From positions 1-64,000 of the forward strand of contig NZ_NFHD01000001.1 in assembly GCF_002159185.1 (NCBI RefSeq): DNA of 64,000 nucleotides, read 5' to 3'. The DNA comes from Gemmiger sp. An87. GTDB lineage: Bacteria; Bacillota; Clostridia; Oscillospirales; Ruminococcaceae. Below, piece after piece: positions 1 to 7,831 of the stretch (position 1 is its first letter; the number at the start of each line of letters is the position of its first letter). The translations under genes were made by a program, and so were the position numbers. Below the pieces are notes generated by a model. It did not search any database. It was not told where the DNA came from and was given only the letters and a program-made list of their open reading frames with translations.

Positions 1-53
1 TGTGCCGAAGATACTTGGTTGGAGACGACCTGGGAAAATAGGTAGGCGCCGGC
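1..53 (+). rRNA. rrf: 5S rRNA, 3' end only
   Basis: The first ~53 bases read like the 3' part of a Firmicutes 5S rRNA: the GGAGACGACCTGGGAAAATAGG stretch (read here in pieces, GGAGACGACC then TGGGAAAATAGG) and the closing GCGCCGGC strand. A T-rich run (TTTTCTCTTTGC) follows, as expected after an rRNA operon. The 5' half lies outside the window, so pairing of the outer stem cannot be checked. The end is estimated to within a few bases. Confidence 0.72.
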
Positions 54-105
54 TTTTCTCTTTGCTTTTTCTGGTCTTCAACTCACAGACCAAACAATTC
101 AATAT

Positions 106-125
106 GCACTTCTAGCTCAGTTGGT
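106..125 (+). repeat. Orphan 5' fragment of tRNA-Lys
   Basis: The 20 bases here are identical to the first 20 bases of the tRNA-Lys at 241 (acceptor strand and first half of the D arm). The following ~115 bases are GC-rich and unrelated to a tRNA, so no cloverleaf can form. It looks like the left scar of a duplication or insertion event at the tRNA, with the full gene starting 135 bases later. No open reading frame of interest lies between 126 and 240. Confidence 0.8.
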
Positions 126-240
126 GCCCCGGAGGTGAGCGCCGCCAGTGGCGGATGCAGCGAACCGGAAGAGCAGCGCAGCGGCTCGGATGGCGAGCGG
201 CAGGGCCAGATGGTTTTGCAAGGCCCAAAATTTAATACAT

Positions 241-316
<76 letters not shown>

Positions 317-317
317 C

Positions 318-349
318 AAAAAGGCAGGACAAACGTCCTGCCTTTTTTG
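318..349 (+). terminator. Terminator after tRNA-Lys
   Basis: GGCAGGAC and GTCCTGCC form a perfect 8-bp stem around AAAC, extended by A/T pairs and followed by six T residues. It is a textbook intrinsic terminator. Confidence 0.9.
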
Positions 350-351
350 TT

Positions 352-481
352 GCACTTCCCCCCTTCGGGGGCGGCTTTACCGTTCGCGCTGTGGCGCTCC
401 GGTTCAGCTCGCAGGGACTCTCGGGCTAAACAATATGCCACCGGCATATTGTTCTTAACGCTCTCGTCTAGAAGTGCACCA
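352..481 (+). ncRNA. tRNA-capped repeat element, copy A
   Basis: This 130-base element begins GCACTTC and ends GAAGTGC-ACCA, exactly the acceptor stem, discriminator and CCA of the neighbouring tRNA-Lys. There is no D, anticodon or T arm inside. The interior holds a C-rich/G-rich hairpin with a TTCG-type loop (358-371), a GCGC/GCGC hairpin inside ACCG/CGGT arms (~379-401), and a perfect 11-bp hairpin AACAATATGCC-ACC-GGCATATTGTT near 428-452. A terminator-like spacer with a T run (482-518) follows. Two near-identical copies lie downstream. I do not recognise the family; an RNA role is inferred from structure only. Confidence 0.6.
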
Positions 482-518
482 AAAGGAAGCGGCCCGAAAG
501 ATGCTTGCCTTTTTTGTT

Positions 519-649
519 GCACTTCCCCCCTTCGGGGGCGGCTTCACCGTTCGCGCTGATGGCGCTCCGGTTCAGCTCGCAGGGCCTCTCGGGCTAAACA
601 ATATGCCACCGGCATATTGTTCTTAACGCCCTCGTCTAGAAGTGCACCA
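519..649 (+). ncRNA. tRNA-capped repeat element, copy B
   Basis: This 131-base element is almost identical to copy A, with the same acceptor-like ends and the same internal hairpins. Differences fall mostly in loops: the loop of the GCGC hairpin is one base longer, and a few single substitutions occur. Its last base is followed by CAAAGAGGCAAACC and a T-rich stretch before copy C. Confidence 0.6.
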
Positions 650-690
650 CAAAGAGGCAAACCACAGTTGATGCTCACTTTTCTTTTGCC

Positions 691-818
691 GCACTTCCCC
701 CTGCGGGGCGGCTTCACCGTTCGCGCTGAGGCGCTCCGGTTCAGCTCGCAGGGACTCTCAAGCTAAAAAACATGCCACCGGCATGTTTTTCTTAACGCCT
801 TCGTCTGGAAGTGCACCA
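691..818 (+). ncRNA. tRNA-capped repeat element, copy C (diverged)
   Basis: This 128-base copy is the most diverged. The terminal GCACTTC and GAAGTGC-ACCA are unchanged. In the central hairpin both arms have changed together: AAAAACATGCC pairs with GGCATGTTTTT, where A and B have AACAATATGCC with GGCATATTGTT. Paired changes on both arms argue that the RNA (or DNA) fold is under selection. The stretch 819-964 after it has no gene that I can support. Confidence 0.6.
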
Positions 819-964
819 AAAGGAGGCGGCCCGAGAGATGCCCTGTTTGTGACTTCTTCCTTTTTATAAGCGGGCGGAAAAGCTGCTGGATCAAAGCAGA
901 TACACGGCCAGATTATGTTATACAATTACTTGAATATATTCTTTTATATACAATTCGTGATAAG

Positions 965-994
965 AAAAAGGCGCCCGGGTCGGGCGCCTTTTTT
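965..994. terminator. Bidirectional terminator between repeats and manA
   Basis: AAAAAGGCGCCCG-GGT-CGGGCGCCTTTTTT is a perfect GC stem with A and T runs on either side, so it can end the minus-strand manA operon and any rightward transcript from the tRNA/repeat array. Confidence 0.88.
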
Positions 995-1011
995 GTTGTT
1001 GATCGGAAAAA

Positions 1012-1932
1012 TCACACCCGGGTGCAAAGGGTCTGCAGGGTGCCGGTGACGACAAAATCGCCGCTGTTTGCGGGCAGGAAGATGCTGTCACCTTTCTTGA
1101 CCGGCAGGGTCTCTTCGCCGCAGGTTACTTCGCCTTCGCCGTCTACCACCAGGAGGGAAACGAAGCTCTCCGGGCCTGCAGTGCCCTTGAAATCATTGGT
1201 ATATGCGTCCACGGTAAAGTAGTCGCACTGGGCTAGATGACCGCCGAAATCGTGATTTTTGGGCGGCTGGAGCTCGGTGACGGCCAGTGCCTGGGGAATG
1301 TGCAGGGCGCGGGGCTTGCCGTCTGCACCCACGCGGCCGTAGTCGTAGACCCGGTAGGTCACGTTGGAGTTCTGCTGGATCTCGGCGATCACGATGCCCT
1401 GGCAGATGGCGTGCAGAGTGCCCGCGGGGATGAAGAACACATCGCCCTTATGCACAGGAGCGGCGTTCAGCACCTCGGTGAGGGTGTTGTCCTGGATGCG
1501 GCGCTCGAATTCCTCCCGGCTGATCTCGTGATCGAAGCCGTAGTAAAGGAAGGCGTTCGGCTCACAGTCCAGGATGTACCACATCTCAGTCTTGCCGTAC
1601 TGGCCCTCGTGCTCCAGGGCGTATTCGTTGCTGGGGTGAACCTGGATGGACAGGTTGCCCTTGGCGTCGATGAATTTGGTCAGAATGGGGAAATCCTCGA
1701 ATCGCTCGCAGTTGGTGCCAAGGATACCCCGGCCCTGAGCGGCGATGTAGTCCGCCAGGGTCTGGCCCGCGTGGGGGCCGTTCACGATGGTGGAGGGGCC
1801 GTCCTTGTGGCAGGAGAGCACCCAGGCCTCGGCCAGGGGGTTCAGGTCGCTCTCGATGCCGAAGTCGGTGCGCAGCTTTTCGCCGCCCCACAGGTAATCC
1901 TTGCAGGTGGGTTTCAGTTTCAACATAGCCAT
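1012..1932 (-). CDS. manA: Mannose-6-phosphate isomerase, class I
   Basis: Interconverts mannose 6-phosphate and fructose 6-phosphate in the cytoplasm, feeding mannose into glycolysis. The 306-residue product is of normal size for short Firmicutes type I enzymes. The zinc-site motifs are visible: SIQVHPSNEYA supplies the Gln/His pair, GKTEMWYIL the Glu, and GTLHAI the second His. The ATG at 1932 is chosen because AAAGGA lies about 10 bases upstream; an ORF extends to 2034 but has no ribosome site and overlaps the upstream GH3 gene. It is the last gene of the long minus-strand glycan operon. Its presence fits an operon that releases mannose. Phosphomannomutase, needed for mannose 1-phosphate from the GH130 enzyme, is not in this window. 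Confidence 0.93.
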   Translation of the reverse strand: MAMLKLKPTCKDYLWGGEKLRTDFGIESDLNPLAEAWVLSCHKDGPSTIVNGPHAGQTLADYIAAQGRGILGTNCERFEDFPILTKFIDAKGNLSIQVHPSNEYALEHEGQYGKTEMWYILDCEPNAFLYYGFDHEISREEFERRIQDNTLTEVLNAAPVHKGDVFFIPAGTLHAICQGIVIAEIQQNSNVTYRVYDYGRVGADGKPRALHIPQALAVTELQPPKNHDFGGHLAQCDYFTVDAYTNDFKGTAGPESFVSLLVVDGEGEVTCGEETLPVKKGDSIFLPANSGDFVVTGTLQTLCTRV

Positions 1933-2024
1933 GCTTTGGTCGTCCTTTCTGGGATGAATTACAAGAGTGCCGCACAGGCGGTGCCGCTGGATGCGGCCCG
2001 CCTGTGCGGCTGTAAGGAATCCGG

Positions 2025-4628
2025 TCAGCCGCACACGGTCAGATCGGTGCGCAGCAGGATGTTTTCGGCGTTGTCGCCCAGCTGAATCTCGAAATCGCCG
2101 GGCTCTACCCGCCAGACGTAATCGGCGCCCAGGGTGCGCAGGGCACGGGGACCAACCGATACGCTCACGCGGCGGGCTTCGCCGGGAGCCAGCTCCACAC
2201 GGGTGAAGGCGGCCAGCTGACGTTCCGGTTTGACCACCGAGCTGAAGTAGTCCCGCACATAAATCTGGGGAACCGCCACACCGGCACGGCTGCCGGTGTT
2301 CTCCACCGTGAATTCCACGGTGACGGTCTCGCCGGGAGCGATCTGGGTGCGGTCCAGCTTCAGGTCATGATAAGCGAAGGTGGTGTAGGCCAGGCCGTAG
2401 CCGAAGGGATACAGGGGCAGCCAATCCATCTCCACGTAGCGCTTGCCGCCGCCCGGACGGCGGCTGTAATGGCAGGGCACCTGGCCCACGCTGCGGGGGA
2501 AGGTGATGGGCAGACGGCCGCTGGGCTCCGCATCGCCGAAGAGCACGTCGGCAATGCCTGCGCCGCCCTGCTCGCCGGGGAACCAGGCCTCCAGGATGGC
2601 GGGCAGATGCTCGTTCTCCCAGTTGGCGCTCACCGGACGGCCGCTCTGGAGCAGCAGCACCACCGGGGTGCCGGTGGCGTATACGGCCTTGACCAGCTCC
2701 AACTGGCGGCCGGGCAGGTCCAGAGAGGTGCGGTCGAAGTTTTCGCCGCTGGTCTCTTCGTTGTCGCCCATGCAGAGGATGGCCACGTCGGCCTGACGGG
2801 CGGCGTTCACCGCCGCATCGAAATCCTCATGGCCGGCGCTGTAGCCGAAGATGACACGGGCGCCGCGGCCGTCGTTGGTGAACTCGATGCGCACCTTATA
2901 GCGGCGGCCCGCCTCAAAGCGGAAGTCCAGAGCCTGATCGGCGCTCTTGTCCGGGCCCCAGCCGTCGATGAGCAGTTCATCGTCGATGTACAGGCGCATG
3001 CTGTCCTGGGTGCTCAGGCCGATGCAGCCATCCATGGTCTTGGGCATGCAGACATAACCGGTCCAGGCCACGCTGAAGCAGCCGGCATCCAGCTCGGGAT
3101 GGGGCAGCGAGAAGATCCAGTTGAAGTTCACGGTGCGGTCGGTACGGGTCTGCACCGGGGTGCCTTCGGGCTTGGGACCGTTGTAGTAACGGCCGGTGAG
3201 ACCGGCGTTGCCCTCCTCGTCGCAGAGCATGCTGGGGTCAAAGGGATGCAGCGCCTGGCCCAGAATGTTGCAGCCGCGGGCGTGGATGACCCGGGTACCG
3301 GGGGCCACCGCATTGCGGATGCCGTCCAGCACGGTCACCTGGCCGGTGCGGCCGCGGGCCTCGGAATAGTCGCCCAGGGCGGCTTCGTCCGCGCCGGGGC
3401 CGATGACCGCGATGCAGCCCAGGTCCTTGCGCAGGGGCAGCAGGCCGTCGTTTTTCAGCAGAACCACGCTTTCCCGGGCAATGCGCCGGGCCAGCTCCAG
3501 ATGATCGGGGCAGCGCAGCACCTTTTCGGCGCGGGTCTCGTCGGTGAAGGGGTTCTCGAACAGCCCCAGCAGGAACTTCACCCGCAGCACGCGGCGGCAG
3601 GCGGTGTCCAGGATGGCGGGGTCCAGCTTGCCGCTCTCCACCAGATGCTCCAGGGCATTCTGCCATACGTCATGAGGGAAGTCGTAGAGCTGCAGATCCA
3701 CGCCCGCTTCCACGCCCAGGCGCACGGCCTCCTCCGGCGTGGGGGCGATGAAGTGCCAGTCGTACAGGCGGGAGACGGCGGTCAAGTCGGTGCGCACAAA
3801 GCCCCGCATGCCGTATTGGCCGCGCAGTACGTCGGTGAGCAGCTCGTGGTCCATGGAGACAGGGATGCTGTCGATGGAATTATAGCTGCACATGGCGTTC
3901 ATGGCGCCACCGTCCACAAAGGCGGATTCAAACACGGGCAGACAGTCGCTGAACACGTCGTGACGGCCCATGGTGCAGGGGGCGCAGTTCAGACCGCCCA
4001 CCGGGTTGCCGTAGCCCACATAATGCTTGGGCTCGGCGGCAATGGCGTCCGGAGCGGTCAGGTCGTCGCCCTGCATGCCCCGCACCACCTCGCGGGCGAA
4101 TTCGCCGCACAGGTGGGTGTCCTCGCCGTAGGATTCCTCGCCGCGGCCGTAACGGGGGTCGCGGATCAGGTCCATTACCGGGCTGTAGCTCTCGTGGATG
4201 CCCATGGCCCGGGTCTCGGTGGCGATGGCGTGGCCCATCTGCCGCCCCAGCTCCGGGTGGAAGGTGGCGGCCAGGCCGAGCTGCTGGGGGAAGCTGGTGG
4301 CACGGTTGTTGAACAGGCCGTGCAGCGCCTCTTCGCTGAACAGAAAGGGGATGCCCAGACGGGTCTTTTCCAGAGCGTAGCGCTGCACCTGGTTGGCCAG
4401 GGCGGCGGTCATGCCGCGCAGCTGCACGCTGCCCACGCTGTGGCCCTGCAGCAGTGCGTCAAACCGGTCCATATCCATGGCGGTCACCTGGCCGTTTTCA
4501 TCCTGGGTGGTGAAGTCGCCGGAGAAATACTGGTCGGTCTGCATAATTTTTTCCCGCAGCGTCATCCGGCCGAGCAGGTCGTCGATGCGCTCTTCCACGG
4601 GAAGCTTGGGGTCTTGATAGGGAAACAT
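2025..4628 (-). CDS. Glycoside hydrolase family 3 with PA14 insert
   Basis: Retaining exo-beta-glycosidase (beta-glucosidase, xylosidase or N-acetylglucosaminidase type) acting on short oligosaccharides. The 867-residue protein has the usual order: a GH3 barrel at about 1-310, with Asp281 in GFVRTDLTAV as the likely nucleophile; an alpha/beta domain interrupted by a PA14 module at about 460-600 (GLTGRYYNG start); and a C-terminal fibronectin-III-like domain. There is no signal peptide, so it is cytoplasmic. GGGAGGA overlaps the ATG at 4637, so the ATG at 4628, nine bases further on, is the better start. It sits between the MFS gene and manA. Substrate is not decided by sequence; in this operon a GlcNAc- or glucose-terminated glycan is plausible. 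Confidence 0.9.
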   Translation of the reverse strand: MFPYQDPKLPVEERIDDLLGRMTLREKIMQTDQYFSGDFTTQDENGQVTAMDMDRFDALLQGHSVGSVQLRGMTAALANQVQRYALEKTRLGIPFLFSEEALHGLFNNRATSFPQQLGLAATFHPELGRQMGHAIATETRAMGIHESYSPVMDLIRDPRYGRGEESYGEDTHLCGEFAREVVRGMQGDDLTAPDAIAAEPKHYVGYGNPVGGLNCAPCTMGRHDVFSDCLPVFESAFVDGGAMNAMCSYNSIDSIPVSMDHELLTDVLRGQYGMRGFVRTDLTAVSRLYDWHFIAPTPEEAVRLGVEAGVDLQLYDFPHDVWQNALEHLVESGKLDPAILDTACRRVLRVKFLLGLFENPFTDETRAEKVLRCPDHLELARRIARESVVLLKNDGLLPLRKDLGCIAVIGPGADEAALGDYSEARGRTGQVTVLDGIRNAVAPGTRVIHARGCNILGQALHPFDPSMLCDEEGNAGLTGRYYNGPKPEGTPVQTRTDRTVNFNWIFSLPHPELDAGCFSVAWTGYVCMPKTMDGCIGLSTQDSMRLYIDDELLIDGWGPDKSADQALDFRFEAGRRYKVRIEFTNDGRGARVIFGYSAGHEDFDAAVNAARQADVAILCMGDNEETSGENFDRTSLDLPGRQLELVKAVYATGTPVVLLLQSGRPVSANWENEHLPAILEAWFPGEQGGAGIADVLFGDAEPSGRLPITFPRSVGQVPCHYSRRPGGGKRYVEMDWLPLYPFGYGLAYTTFAYHDLKLDRTQIAPGETVTVEFTVENTGSRAGVAVPQIYVRDYFSSVVKPERQLAAFTRVELAPGEARRVSVSVGPRALRTLGADYVWRVEPGDFEIQLGDNAENILLRTDLTVCG

Positions 4629-4651
4629 CGAAAACATTCCTCCCAAGGGGA

Positions 4652-5932
4652 TCAGGATTTGTTGTTGGGCAATTTACGGCCGTTCACGGCCAGGTTGGCA
4701 AAGCCCAGCGCCGCCGCCAGCAGGAACAGGCAGGGGATGCTGGAGTTGCCCAGAACGTTCTGCAGCAGGGGCTGCAATGTGGTACCCACACTGGCGGACA
4801 GACAGGCCGCGATGCTGGCGGTGGCCGAGGTTACGCCGATGTAGGTGGTCTTTGCGTTTTCCGGACTGGAGGCGAACTGCAGGTTCATGCTGGCGATGGA
4901 CGCGCCGCCCGAGCAGGCGGCAGTGGCCACCATCAGAATGGGGGCCGTGAAGGGCGCCCAGGAGGGGCGCACAAAGGCCCAGCCCAGCGTGCAGGAGAGG
5001 TTGATCGCGGCGGTGAGCCAGATGACACGCCGCCAGCCCGCAGCGTCGGCCAGACGGCCCCAGTACCAGCTGCCGGCCATGCCGGCCACGGCGGAGACCA
5101 CGCCCACCGTGGTGATGAAGCTGTGGCTCAGGTTCAGAACCCGCAGCTCGTACACCGACAGAAACGGGGTGGAGAGTCCACCCGGCAGACCGCCCAGGAT
5201 GCAGTAGAGCAGCAGCGGACGGTAGGCTTTGTCCCGCACAGGGCGCAGGATGTCGGCTGGGCGCAGCTTGCTCACGAAGGCCACCGGATTTTCCCGAACC
5301 AGGCCCAGCAGCAGCGCGTCCAGGATTGCCAGAGCGGCACAGACCGCGCCGATGAGCAGGTAGCCCGCGTCCGGGCGGCCGATGCGGGTGAAGTAGTCCA
5401 GCTGACGGCCCATCACCAGGGTGGCGGCGCTGTTGACGCAGACCGCCGTGATGTCCTTGCGGGCAAAGAAGGCGCCGCGCCTGCCGTCCGGTGCGAGGCC
5501 CAGCGTCAGGTGGGAAAGGCCGGGGGTGACCACACCCGCGGCAAAAAAAGCGATGGTATAGAGCGCCAGCACCACCCAGCGGGCCTCGGCGTGGCCCGGC
5601 ACCGCCAAAGGCACCAGGAACACCGCAGCCAGCGAGAAGCGGTAGACCACGCACAGCAGCCAGATGGACAGCTTGCGGTGGTGGATGCGTTCAAACAGAA
5701 ACGGGGAGAAAAATTGCAGTACACAGCCCAGCTGCGGGATCATGGCCACAAAGGCGCAGAAGGAAATGGATGCGCCCAGCTGACTCAGATACCCGGCCAG
5801 GAAGTTGCCGGTTCCCACTGAATAAAGGACGGCCGCCACGGCGCCCTCGGTGATGAGAGCGTGGCGGCCGGCCTCCAATTGCGATTCGGTGGGCGGTTCT
5901 GACGGGAAAAACAGTTGACGAAACCAGCCCAT
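4652..5932 (-). CDS. MFS transporter
   Basis: A 426-residue integral membrane protein with about twelve hydrophobic segments and a hydrophilic central loop near 220-250 (RENPVAFVSKLRPADILRP). The overall layout is that of the major facilitator superfamily. GGGAGG sits seven bases before the ATG. It lies inside the glycan operon between GH20 and GH3, so it probably moves a mono- or disaccharide; export of surplus sugar is also possible. Specificity cannot be read from the sequence. Confidence 0.8.
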   Translation of the reverse strand: MGWFRQLFFPSEPPTESQLEAGRHALITEGAVAAVLYSVGTGNFLAGYLSQLGASISFCAFVAMIPQLGCVLQFFSPFLFERIHHRKLSIWLLCVVYRFSLAAVFLVPLAVPGHAEARWVVLALYTIAFFAAGVVTPGLSHLTLGLAPDGRRGAFFARKDITAVCVNSAATLVMGRQLDYFTRIGRPDAGYLLIGAVCAALAILDALLLGLVRENPVAFVSKLRPADILRPVRDKAYRPLLLYCILGGLPGGLSTPFLSVYELRVLNLSHSFITTVGVVSAVAGMAGSWYWGRLADAAGWRRVIWLTAAINLSCTLGWAFVRPSWAPFTAPILMVATAACSGGASIASMNLQFASSPENAKTTYIGVTSATASIAACLSASVGTTLQPLLQNVLGNSSIPCLFLLAAALGFANLAVNGRKLPNNKS

Positions 5933-5950
5933 GATCTGCCTCCCGGCGTT

Positions 5951-7777
5951 TTACTCCGCCTGCATCTGCCGCCCGCGCAGCAGGTCGGCGTAACGCACGA
6001 TCAGCCGGGTCAGGTTGGGCAGGCCGCTTTCACGGCTGATTTGACGCCACTGGTTCAGGTACAGCGCATACCAGTGCTCCAGACGGGCGGCCAGGGCCGG
6101 GTTCTCGGTGCGGGGACCGGTCAGCCAGACGCCGATCTCGTTCCAGAGCAGCACGCTCTCGGCGGTGACGCTGGTCAGGCTGATGATCTCCTTCTTGCCC
6201 GCGGGCAGGAAGGGGGCGCAGGCCAGCACCTGGGAAAGGGCTTCTTTTACGGCGGCGTTGGCCTCGGGAACCTTGGTCATGTCCACTTCCGCCAGCAGCT
6301 CGGCCCGGCGGGCCTCGTCGCCGTCCATCCAGTTGACCACGTGCCACCAGTCGAAGACCTCATGGTCGGACATCGCGGTCAGGGCGGCCATCAGCTTGCC
6401 GGAGGTATCGCCGTAGCCAATGCGGGACACCGCCTCATTCAGCTCGTCGGCCTCCACCGGCTCGGCGTTCCAGCTGAAGGCTGCGCCGTACAGGATGCCG
6501 GGGATGGTGAGACGGGGGTCGTTGATGTGAGCGTAGTCGCCCCAGTCGGTGTTCAGCAGGCCGATGGCCTTGTATTTGTGGGCGTGGTGGCACATGAGCC
6601 GGATGTTGGAATAGGCATACCGGTACAGGGGAACCCACTGGTTCCAGGCGCATACGCCCGGGCAGGCATACTGGGTGATGCCGCTGGCCGCGATGTCGCG
6701 GATCTCGTTTTCCCGCTGGTTGGGCAGATAGCCCCAGTTCAGACAGATGGTCTCCTTGGGCAGTTCAGCGCAGCTCTGGGGGAAACGCCACATGATATCG
6801 CCCCAGAACATGGGGATGCAGCCCTGGGATACCAGGTACTCGCACAGGGCCTTCACGTGGCTCACGTAGAGGGCCTTTTCGCCCAGCTCGTCGGCCAGGT
6901 GTTTGCTGCGGCCCTTGCCCAGGTCGAAGGTTTCGTCGGCGCAGATGTTGAACTTGTTGGTGCGGAACAGCGGACGGTACTCGTCGATCAGCTTCTTGAC
7001 GAAGTCCAGCACGTCCGGGTTGGAGACGTTCAGGGTGTGGTGCGCACCGGCGTAGGTGTAGCTGAAGGGGATCTTCTCAGAATCCGGCAGCTCGCACAGG
7101 TCGCAGCAGGTCTTGGTGGACAGGATCTTGTACATGTGGCCGAAGCTGGACAGGGAGGGCACCAGCTCGATGTGACGGGCGGCGCAGTAGGCGTCCAGCT
7201 CCAGGATGTCGTCGGCGGTGAGGGGGGTGTCGTCCCGCCAGGCCTCGGACAGATCCCGGAACAGATAGGTGTGCTCAATGTACAGCTGCCACTGGTTGAC
7301 CTTGTAGCGGCAGAGCAGATCCGCCACCCGCTTTAAGTAATCCAGGGTGGGTACCCGGCCGCGAGAGCAGTCCAGGTAGTAACCGCGGTTGGCCAGGTCG
7401 GGCCAGTCCTCGATGAATACCGAGGGCAGTACCGCGCCGTGGCGCTCCAGGTACTGGATCAGGGTCTGCACGCCGTTGCACAGGCCTTCGTCGGTGCCGG
7501 CGCAGAGGGTGGCGCCCTCGCTGCCCACGGTCAGCGTGTAGCGGTCGGCCAGCGTGCTGTCCACGCGCAGGGCGATGTCGCCGGAAAAGGCTTCGCCCCG
7601 ACCAAGGGCCGGGCAGAGCCCGGCCTGGTCACGAATGGCGTTTTGCAGCATCTGCGCATAGAGCAGAGCCTCCGGTGCGGTGCCGGGGCAGAGCACGATG
7701 CGGGTGTGCGGAGTCAGGGTCATTGCGCCCGAACGGGACTCCACCCGTTTGGGCTGCGGCAAAAATTCCATAGCCAT
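5951..7777 (-). CDS. Beta-N-acetylhexosaminidase, GH20
   Basis: Removes non-reducing GlcNAc or GalNAc by substrate-assisted catalysis. The 608-residue protein has a GH20b-type N-terminal alpha/beta domain (about 1-120) and a GH20 barrel from FIEDWPDLANRGYYLDCSRG near 121. The catalytic pair is Asp281-Glu282 in NICADETFDLGKG, and the downstream W-G-D motif (MFWGDIMW) is present. A long helical tail follows the barrel. No signal peptide is seen, so it should act on imported oligosaccharides. GAGG lies nine bases before the ATG. Together with GH38 and GH130 it would strip the antennae of N-glycan pieces. Confidence 0.92.
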   Translation of the reverse strand: MAMEFLPQPKRVESRSGAMTLTPHTRIVLCPGTAPEALLYAQMLQNAIRDQAGLCPALGRGEAFSGDIALRVDSTLADRYTLTVGSEGATLCAGTDEGLCNGVQTLIQYLERHGAVLPSVFIEDWPDLANRGYYLDCSRGRVPTLDYLKRVADLLCRYKVNQWQLYIEHTYLFRDLSEAWRDDTPLTADDILELDAYCAARHIELVPSLSSFGHMYKILSTKTCCDLCELPDSEKIPFSYTYAGAHHTLNVSNPDVLDFVKKLIDEYRPLFRTNKFNICADETFDLGKGRSKHLADELGEKALYVSHVKALCEYLVSQGCIPMFWGDIMWRFPQSCAELPKETICLNWGYLPNQRENEIRDIAASGITQYACPGVCAWNQWVPLYRYAYSNIRLMCHHAHKYKAIGLLNTDWGDYAHINDPRLTIPGILYGAAFSWNAEPVEADELNEAVSRIGYGDTSGKLMAALTAMSDHEVFDWWHVVNWMDGDEARRAELLAEVDMTKVPEANAAVKEALSQVLACAPFLPAGKKEIISLTSVTAESVLLWNEIGVWLTGPRTENPALAARLEHWYALYLNQWRQISRESGLPNLTRLIVRYADLLRGRQMQAE

Positions 7778-7831
7778 AGGAATGATCCTCGCGGCCTTGC
7801 GGCCTGTTGTGAATGTGTGGGAAGGCGCGGC

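Noticed and set aside
350-820. CRISPR array or coding repeats in the tandem elements
   Set aside because: Units are ~130 bases with 37-41-base spacers that share terminator-like sequence, not unique spacers, and no cas genes are near; short ORFs across them have no ribosome sites.
2367-4844. Long plus-strand ORF (825 codons) opposite the GH3 gene
   Set aside because: It is rich in Ala, Gly, His, Gln and Val with no domain, and lies wholly opposite a gene with clear GH3 motifs; it is a GC-driven antisense shadow.
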